The translations under genes and the position numbers were made by a program. The notes below the pieces were generated by a model. It saw only the letters and a list, made by a program, of their open reading frames with translations, was not told where the DNA came from and ran no database searches. A stretch of DNA of 6,624 nucleotides from Planctomycetota bacterium (GTDB lineage: Bacteria; Planctomycetota; Brocadiia; SM23-32), in the NCBI GenBank assembly GCA_018400625.1, contig JAGYMJ010000245.1, positions 1 to 6,624 on the forward strand, written 5' to 3'. Below are positions 1 to 4,839 of this stretch, piece after piece; positions within the stretch are counted from its first letter, which is position 1, and every line of letters starts with the position of its first letter.

Positions 1-1289
1 CCAAGATTCGGTCTCCACATCAGTTTCGGCGCGACTTTTCCCCATTCCAGAAACACATCGCGCTGACACGCGCCGATCCGTGGATGAAAGGAGGGGTTGT
101 TGTGGAACGAGGCGACGACGCCGATCACCACGTTGTCGTCGGGAACCGCCTCCACCGGCGGCAGCAAGTAGGCGCCGTAGGCGTACAGCCCCACATAAAG
201 CTCACGATCGGGGAACCGTTCCCGGAGAAGACGGGCCAGCGTATTGGCAAAAGTGACGTAGCGGTCGGTCAGGGAAACATAGTCCTGTGAAAGCCCCTGC
301 CAGATCAGCCGGACCGGCCGCCCCTCCAGGTGATCCCAGGCGAGGCAATGCTCGCAGACGCAATAGCCGCTGGCTGCACTGTCGTTGGGCGATGCACTGA
401 ACATGACCTGGTTGGGGTTGGTTTCAAGCCTCGTTTCGACGTCCCGGAGCCACTGCTGCCAAAGCTCAGGATTGGAAACACACATTTTGGTGTTGAGTCC
501 GGGAGATTGCGATGTTCCCGGAAATCCGCTGCGCGTGCCGTCGGGCTGGAGCGCGAAGAACCCGGGGTGTGACTCGTGGAAACGGCCCCACCAGTTCCCA
601 AAAGCGTGGGTGGCTGCGCCTTCAAGCGAGTCCAGCAACAGTCGCTGCCGGCGTGACCACGTGATCGTGTTCCCCCTGGCGGCGAAGCTGCTTGAGCGGC
701 GAAACAGCCTTGAACGCCCGCGAATCTGCGGATGGTAGCGGTATTCGAACGGCTCGAAGGCGATGGTGATTTTTTCCGGCACATCCTCGCCGAACGGCCC
801 CGGCCAGAACCAGCGCACGCCCAGGTAGTCCTGCAGGAACGTGTAGATGGCGTTGTGCGTGCCGTATTCCTGCTGGTCGTCGCCCGGCTGTTCAGGATTC
901 CAGCGGTCGCGCCCGGCGATGACCAGGTGATCTTCGTTGGCCGAAATGAGGATTTCCTCGGGATGCTCGAAGTCGAAGTCAAGCTCGGGGAACAGTTCAT
1001 CGAGCGCCGGCTGGCAGCCCACCCATATAGCGGATTCCGGCAGGGGATCGGGCCGACCCTCGAGCACATCGGGCCGCGCGCCGCTGATCTTCTCGATGTA
1101 GAGGGCCAGCTCATCGGCCGCCTGACGCGTCAGCGGCGGCGCGTCTTCGAACACCACCACCGGCGCTTTCGCCACCCCGTCTTCCACGAGCACGAATTCC
1201 CCGGTTCGCGCCGGCACGGCCGTCGTGAGCAGGAGAGAAAAAAGAGAAAAGAACGTTCCGAAAACCCTTCTGAATATCCTGTAATCCAT
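1..1289 (-). CDS. Secreted DUF4838 protein, C-terminus beyond window (paralog of the 2493-4601 gene)
   Basis: The frame is open from an ATG at 1289 to the window edge: 429 whole codons and no stop. The protein starts MDYRIFRRVFGTFFSLFSLL, a basic then hydrophobic signal peptide, with likely cleavage after VPA (residue 27). The mature part begins GEFVLVEDGVAK, the same as in the 2493-4601 product. Residues 30-190 are the N-terminal domain common ahead of DUF4838 (GH67/GH20b-like) and 190-430 enter the DUF4838 region. Shared landmarks are DELFP, DFDFEHPEEILIS, HLVIAGRDRW, FHES..FFALQPDGTRSGFP, SNPELW, ND (302-303), CVCEHC (Cys310, 312, 315) and a RPNLG motif at the edge. A GGAGG lies 4 nt before the ATG. 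About 270 residues should be missing, judging from the paralog. Family membership is firm. Enzymatic action on a glycan is inferred, because DUF4838 has no activity I can name with confidence. Confidence 0.9.
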   Translation of the reverse strand, partial: MDYRIFRRVFGTFFSLFSLLLTTAVPARTGEFVLVEDGVAKAPVVVFEDAPPLTRQAADELALYIEKISGARPDVLEGRPDPLPESAIWVGCQPALDELFPELDFDFEHPEEILISANEDHLVIAGRDRWNPEQPGDDQQEYGTHNAIYTFLQDYLGVRWFWPGPFGEDVPEKITIAFEPFEYRYHPQIRGRSRLFRRSSSFAARGNTITWSRRQRLLLDSLEGAATHAFGNWWGRFHESHPGFFALQPDGTRSGFPGTSQSPGLNTKMCVSNPELWQQWLRDVETRLETNPNQVMFSASPNDSAASGYCVCEHCLAWDHLEGRPVRLIWQGLSQDYVSLTDRYVTFANTLARLLRERFPDRELYVGLYAYGAYLLPPVEAVPDDNVVIGVVASFHNNPSFHPRIGACQRDVFLEWGKVAPKLMWRPNL

Positions 1290-1331
1290 GTTACCTCCAG
1301 ATTGTTTTAAAGTTATCTGTTCGCGCGCCTG
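1248..1331 (-). repeat. Leader/start repeat, copy 1 (functional)
   Basis: This segment covers the 42-nt leader and first 14 codons of the downstream DUF4838 gene. It aligns with 2378-2462 at 70 of 85 columns with one single-base gap (hand count). The non-coding half (34 of 43) is almost as conserved as the coding half (36 of 42). The longest identical core in the leader is aagttatctg, at 1310-1319 and again at 2441-2450. Copy 1 precedes an intact gene and keeps a full GGAGG. Confidence 0.85.
1294..1298 (-). promoter_or_regulatory. Shine-Dalgarno of the 1-1289 gene
   Basis: On the minus strand the sequence reads CTGGAGGTAAC then ATG, so a full GGAGG lies 4 nt before the start. This supports the ATG at 1289 over later starts. 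The degenerate second copy of this leader (near 2424-2428) reads GGAGC, so its site is weakened. Confidence 0.75.
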
Positions 1332-2261
1332 TCATTCAATTTCCCCGAATTCAAGCCGTACCGGCTGGCCGGGCGGGTCTTCGTCGAGGATGATTTCATC
1401 AACGTAGAACTTGCCGTGCAGCCCGCGCGTATAGATCGCCACTTCCCCGTAACGGGTATCTTCCGGGGTTGTCACAGTTCCCGTCAAGCGGACCCACTTG
1501 CCGAGGTACTCTTCTTCTTCCATGTTCGAGGTATTCAGACGCCCCATGGTGCGTCCCAGTCGCCGTCGGTTCTCGTCCAGCGGACGCAGGTCTATTTCGA
1601 CCAGTTGCCATCGCGTGTTTCCCGAATCCACGCGCTCGACAATTTTTATCCGGCAGGAAATGCGGTAGCGTTTACCGGGTTCGAGGGGAACAAGCTCGAT
1701 GGTCTCGAATCTCCCGGATTTTTCTTCCGTGACCTCGATCCGGACACTGCGTGAACCGGCCAGGGCCTCTTCTTCGCTGATCTCCGCCGTGCCGTCCAGT
1801 GTCCAGCCCACCGGTGCGCCATCCTCATCGAGTTCTTCGAATGCGTGATTCGGCAGCAGGTATTTTTCGGACCCGACCTTCTTGCCGATTTCCGCATCTC
1901 CGAAAGGTTCTCCTTTCCATTCTCCCTCGGACATACGCAGGACATAGTTCATCTCGTGGAAAAACGGCATTTCACGCCACATCCAGAACAATCGGCCCCT
2001 GTAAGATGCCCCCGGGGCAGGGACAAAATAGAACGGTTCGTCCTCTCCTTCCGAATCTTCAAAACGCATGCTTTCAATACTGATATCGCGGTCAAATTCC
2101 AACTCAGCCGTCGCGAGCATCTTGCCGCTTTCAAAACTGCTGACGGCCAGGATCTCCATGCTCAGTTCAGCGTTCGCCGCCGACGGCCGGGCCGGCACCA
2201 GGCATCCGACCACGAATAATGACGCGAGGCAGTACCCGAAACATTTTCGTAATTGATTCAT
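1332..2261 (-). CDS. Secreted or lipid-anchored protein with CBM4/9-like jelly-roll domain
   Basis: The product has 309 residues. I chose the ATG at 2261 because a strong GGAGGAG lies 8-10 nt upstream; the in-frame TTG at 2282 would place that site inside the gene. Residues 1-31 are a signal peptide. VVGC at 17-20 fits a lipobox (lipid on Cys20), while ANA at 29-31 fits signal peptidase I cleavage before Glu32, so anchoring is unresolved. Residues 32-130 form an acidic, aromatic beta-rich region with WMWREMPFF (93-101) that I do not recognise. Residues 134-292 look like a pfam02018-type carbohydrate-binding module: LLPNHAFEE, then GAPVGW, then LAGSRSVRI, a W256 strand and a closing FYVDEI. 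The protein is very acidic and has no catalytic motif I can see. It lies between two DUF4838 genes, 42 bp before the second, so shared transcription is likely. I infer a binding role on the glycan those proteins act upon. Confidence 0.85.
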   Translation of the reverse strand: MNQLRKCFGYCLASLFVVGCLVPARPSAANAELSMEILAVSSFESGKMLATAELEFDRDISIESMRFEDSEGEDEPFYFVPAPGASYRGRLFWMWREMPFFHEMNYVLRMSEGEWKGEPFGDAEIGKKVGSEKYLLPNHAFEELDEDGAPVGWTLDGTAEISEEEALAGSRSVRIEVTEEKSGRFETIELVPLEPGKRYRISCRIKIVERVDSGNTRWQLVEIDLRPLDENRRRLGRTMGRLNTSNMEEEEYLGKWVRLTGTVTTPEDTRYGEVAIYTRGLHGKFYVDEIILDEDPPGQPVRLEFGEIE

Positions 2262-2269
2262 AAACACAT

Positions 2270-2279
2270 CTCCTCCTTT
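2270..2279 (-). promoter_or_regulatory. Strong Shine-Dalgarno deciding the start at 2261
   Basis: The minus strand reads AAAGGAGGAG followed by a short spacer and ATG at 2261. The site would be buried in coding sequence if translation began at the upstream TTG (2282), so the start is set at 2261. Confidence 0.8.
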
Positions 2280-2285
2280 CAAGAT
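2276..2285. repeat. 10-bp direct repeat, copy 1
   Basis: The sequence ctttcaagat occurs here and exactly again at 2351-2360 in the same orientation. This copy overlaps the Shine-Dalgarno region of the jelly-roll gene. The repeats bracket 65 bp next to the gene-start remnant and may mark a recombination join, but 10 bp can recur by chance. Confidence 0.35.
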
Positions 2286-2350
2286 TCATAACGTGACAGA
2301 CACAGTTTCCCCCCCGTATCCCTGCAGAGAGCCCGGGATTTGCCGGGAGG

Positions 2351-2360
2351 CTTTCAAGAT
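2351..2360. repeat. 10-bp direct repeat, copy 2
   Basis: This is an exact second copy of ctttcaagat (first at 2276-2285). It lies 17 bp from the point where similarity to the 1-1289 gene start stops (2378). Confidence 0.35.
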
Positions 2361-2371
2361 ATATTGCTCAT

Positions 2372-2419
2372 TCAGATAAAGAACCCTCCGAAAATCCTTA
2401 TTAATATCCAGTAATCCAT
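2372..2419 (-). pseudogene. Remnant of the 5' end of a DUF4838 gene
   Basis: An ATG at 2419 opens a 15-codon frame, MDYWILIRIFGGFFI, then TGA at 2372-2374. It matches MDYRIFRRVFGTFFS, the first 15 residues of the 1-1289 protein, at 9 positions, with no frameshift inside the match. The leader before it also matches (see repeat copy 2). Similarity stops near 2378 and no DUF4838 coding sequence follows, so this is a truncated copy of a gene start. A translated leader peptide is possible but less likely. The site sits 73 bp beyond the stop of the complete DUF4838 gene, roughly where a directly adjacent DUF4838 gene would have begun. Confidence 0.75.
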
Positions 2420-2462
2420 AGTTAGCTCCAGGTTGCTTTGAAGTTATCTGCTTACGCGCCCG
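2378..2462 (-). repeat. Leader/start repeat, copy 2 (degenerate)
   Basis: This is the second copy of the 84/85-nt block at 1248-1331: 14 substitutions and one extra base just before the start codon. GGAGG has become GGAG followed by C. It ends in the remnant reading frame rather than an intact gene. Confidence 0.85.
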
Positions 2463-2492
2463 GCAGGGGAAAATATCCTTTTTTTTCCCCGC
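2463..2492 (-). terminator. Hairpin immediately after the DUF4838 stop codon
   Basis: Directly after the stop at 2493-2495 an 8-bp stem GGGGAAAA/TTTTCCCC (2483-2490 pairing with 2466-2473) encloses a 9-nt loop. An outer GC pairs with GC if one base is bulged. No U-run follows in the direction of transcription, so it is not a canonical intrinsic terminator. It may partly terminate transcription or protect the 3' end of the message. Confidence 0.35.
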
Positions 2493-4601
2493 TCACGGTA
2501 TCTGCTCGATTTCCCCCGAGCGCCGGTCCCCCGGTTCCTTCCAGTCCCGGAATGTCATGTCCTCTCCCTCCGGGTGCATGCCACTCCGGTGATTTTGAAG
2601 TCTATGCCGGTAAATCATGTGCTCGCCCCCGATACGCCACATTTCCGCCCAGTTGGCGCGCACGCGGTCGGCCGCTTCTTCGTCCTGCTCCCGGCTTTCG
2701 CGGTAGCGCTCCATCTGGTTATATGTGTCCACCCTCAGCCGGGTGAACTCGAGGCCGGCGCGCACGTGTGCGAGCCGGCGCCGGTAAATCTCCGGTTCGC
2801 CTTCCAGTCGCGCCTCGGCCTCGTCCAGCAGGCGGCCAGCGTGCCGGAAAAATTCTTCGTCGTAAACCTCGGCCCCGGACGCGCGCCAGCCGACCGAGTC
2901 GGAAAGCCCGGCCTCAACCCGCGCGCTGCGCGTCTCCTCCATGAAAGTCCAGTACGCCTTGACCTGCTCGTGGGCCGCTCCGAAGCCCCGCCGGTAATAG
3001 TCGTCGAGGATCGCGTACCCATCGGCGTAAGGGTCCCAGGCCAGGTGCGCCATCAGGTAGTAGAAAGGACCCTGGGTCGGCCATGCCTCGTTTATTGTGT
3101 CAATCCATACGCCGATGCATCTGTGATCGGCGATAAAACGGAAAGTTTCCATTATTTTACCGAAAAAGACGGCCGGCAATTGCCCGTGGACCAGGTCGTT
3201 GGCATTGGCGCCGCCGAGGTTCGGCCGGTAAATCATCTTCGTCCCGGCCGCCGCCCAGCCGGCGATCTGCTCGGTAACCGGTGTCTCGTCCGGGCAGCTG
3301 CGATCGATATCGCCGACATTGCGCACGTAGGATATCACGACATTCTCGTCGGCAACCGCTTTCACCGGCGCCGGTGTCGTCGGACCGTACGCGTAGGTCA
3401 CGACATGGTAGCCCTTGCCCGGGTAGCGTTCCCGGAGCAGGCGCGCCAGCTCGTTGGCGAACCGGACTTCGCGGTCGCTCAGGGCGACGTATTCCTGGCT
3501 GAGCCCTTCCCAGACCAGGCGCCTGGGCGAAGCGTCCATTTCGTCCCAGGCCAGGCAGTTTTCGCAGATACAGAACCCGGAAATATTGCTGTCGTTAAAG
3601 CCGGCGGGGAAAAAGACACGGTTGGGGTCTTCCTCGAGCCGGGTTTCCACGCCCTCGAACCACTGCTCCCAGAGTTCCGGGTTGGACTGGCACATCTTGG
3701 CCCTTCCCGGGGAGGGAAACCCGCTGCGCGTTCCGTCGGGCTGGAGTGCGAAGTATTCCGGGTTGCTCTCATGGAAGCGGTCCCACCAGTCCGAGAAATG
3801 ATGCGTCGCGCCCTCTTCGAGGGAGTCGAAGAAGAGACGCTGGAAACGGGCCCAGTCGCCCCAGGCGAAGCCGCGGGCGTCCCGGGGGTTGGACAGGCGG
3901 AGAATTCCGTGGCGCATGCGCAATTGCGGGTGATGCCGGTGCTCGAAGGGCTCGAAGGCGATGCGCTCCATCGGCAGGATGTCGAGCCCGGTCTCCCCCG
4001 GCCAGAGCCAGCGCACCTCGAGCTGGTCGCGCAGGAAAGTATAAACGGCGTTGACCGTGCCGAATTCCGCCTGCCAGCCCTCCACGTAATTGCCGCGGCG
4101 GCCGACCGTCACGATTTTGTCCGGGTCCCAGCGATCGCGCCCGGCGATGACCAGGTGGCTTCCGTCGGTCGAAATAAGGATTTCCTCGGGATGCTCGAAG
4201 TCGAAGTCGAGGTCCGGAAAGAGCTCATCGAGCACCGGCTGGTAACCCACCCAGACCGCGCTTTCCGGCAGGGGCTCGGGCCGGCCCTCGAGCACCTCGG
4301 GTTTCACCCCGCTGATTTTTTCAATGAAGCCGGCCAATTCATCGGCTATCTTGCGTGTCTGCGGCGGCGCGTCTTCGCAGACCACCAGCGGCGTTTTCGC
4401 CACCCCGTCTTCCACGAGCACGAATTCACCGGCCCGTGCACGCGGGAAACCGATCATCAAACCGGCGCAAGCCAGGCCTAAGGGTAAAAAACGGCAATGG
4501 TTTTTAAAGAGCAAAATAAAAACCGCAAAAGAATTTAATCCTTTGACAAATGCGCCCGGTACGGATCTTAAGATGAAGTTCATTATAAGAGTCTTCCTCA
4601 T
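2493..4601 (-). CDS. Secreted DUF4838 protein, probable glycan-active enzyme
   Basis: The product has 702 residues from the ATG at 4601. A second in-frame ATG at 4583 (residue 7) has a GAGGA about 11 nt upstream and may be the real start. The N-terminus has two hydrophobic stretches (about 24-32 and 38-52), and cleavage is likely after ARA at residue 57. Residues 58-225 form the N-terminal GH67/GH20b-like alpha/beta domain. About 225-540 is the DUF4838 region, with FHESNPEYFALQPDG (276-290), ND (336-337), CICENC (Cys344, 346, 349), RPNLGG (459-464) and WIDTINEAWPTQGPF (499-513). Then comes the family-typical YLMAHLAWDPYADGYAILDD, followed by a charged helical tail (540-665). Acidic residues such as Asp500 and Glu504 are plausible catalytic candidates, but that is inference. 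The 1-1289 product is a close paralog. Nearby genes suggest extracellular glycan processing; no substrate is evident. Confidence 0.92.
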   Translation of the reverse strand: MRKTLIMNFILRSVPGAFVKGLNSFAVFILLFKNHCRFLPLGLACAGLMIGFPRARAGEFVLVEDGVAKTPLVVCEDAPPQTRKIADELAGFIEKISGVKPEVLEGRPEPLPESAVWVGYQPVLDELFPDLDFDFEHPEEILISTDGSHLVIAGRDRWDPDKIVTVGRRGNYVEGWQAEFGTVNAVYTFLRDQLEVRWLWPGETGLDILPMERIAFEPFEHRHHPQLRMRHGILRLSNPRDARGFAWGDWARFQRLFFDSLEEGATHHFSDWWDRFHESNPEYFALQPDGTRSGFPSPGRAKMCQSNPELWEQWFEGVETRLEEDPNRVFFPAGFNDSNISGFCICENCLAWDEMDASPRRLVWEGLSQEYVALSDREVRFANELARLLRERYPGKGYHVVTYAYGPTTPAPVKAVADENVVISYVRNVGDIDRSCPDETPVTEQIAGWAAAGTKMIYRPNLGGANANDLVHGQLPAVFFGKIMETFRFIADHRCIGVWIDTINEAWPTQGPFYYLMAHLAWDPYADGYAILDDYYRRGFGAAHEQVKAYWTFMEETRSARVEAGLSDSVGWRASGAEVYDEEFFRHAGRLLDEAEARLEGEPEIYRRRLAHVRAGLEFTRLRVDTYNQMERYRESREQDEEAADRVRANWAEMWRIGGEHMIYRHRLQNHRSGMHPEGEDMTFRDWKEPGDRRSGEIEQIP

Positions 4602-4613
4602 TAATGGTCTTAG

Positions 4614-4727
4614 TTACTCATTAATTTTTACACGGCGCCCCAAATTGCCCCGCATAGTAACGCTTTCAAGAAACTTTTCGTCTGTCTTGATTTCAATTTC
4701 CAGCCGTTCAAAATTGCAATCCGGCAT
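4614..4727 (-). other. Doubtful 37-residue ORF before the DUF4838 gene
   Basis: An ATG at 4727 opens a frame of 37 residues, with FERLEIEIKTDEKF near its start and GRRVKINE at its end. It stops 12 nt before the ATG at 4601. In the same frame a TTG at 4748 sits behind AGAAAGGGG and would extend it by seven residues. The alternating charged/hydrophobic pattern is protein-like, but the region is AT-richer than its neighbours, an overlapping frame is also open, and I recognise no family. It could be a small gene, the tail of a decayed gene, or chance. Confidence 0.2.
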
Positions 4728-4784
4728 GCCGAAAAACGGGAGGCACAATTTCCCCTTTCTCCAGAATAAAACTCCCGGACTTTA

Positions 4785-4812
4785 CATATAAACATTCACT
4801 GAAGATTCACAA
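4785..4812 (-). promoter_or_regulatory. Weak sigma-70-like promoter candidate
   Basis: The minus strand has TTGTGA, a 16-nt spacer and TATATG, each matching its consensus at 4 of 6 positions. It lies in the 238-bp spacer (4602-4839) between the barrel gene and the DUF4838 gene, which is long enough to hold a promoter. The match is weak, and promoter rules in PVC bacteria are poorly known. I see no clear terminator in this spacer. Confidence 0.15.
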
Positions 4813-4839
4813 GGCCACGCCCATCGCACCGCCTCCTTC

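Noticed and set aside
305..1114. A 269-codon minus-strand frame with serine- and arginine-rich translation
   Set aside because: It is an out-of-frame shadow of the truncated DUF4838 gene, whose true frame runs from 1289 to the edge and matches its paralog.
2262..2282. A TTG at 2282 as the start of the jelly-roll gene
   Set aside because: It would place the strong GGAGGAG site inside the coding region; the ATG at 2261 has ideal spacing to that site.
2331..2350. A second stem (cccgg/ccggg) as a terminator before the jelly-roll gene
   Set aside because: The stem is only 5 bp with bulged flanks and has no U-run.
2574..4481. A 635-codon open frame on the plus strand opposite the DUF4838 gene
   Set aside because: It mirrors the minus-strand gene. 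High-GC codon use that avoids TTA, CTA and TCA leaves the antisense frame open. Its translation has no recognisable domain or signal, while the minus frame has a paralog and family motifs.
4721..4730. The palindrome cggcatgccg as an operator site
   Set aside because: It is a single short palindrome in a GC-rich genome, with no second copy and no regulator gene nearby.
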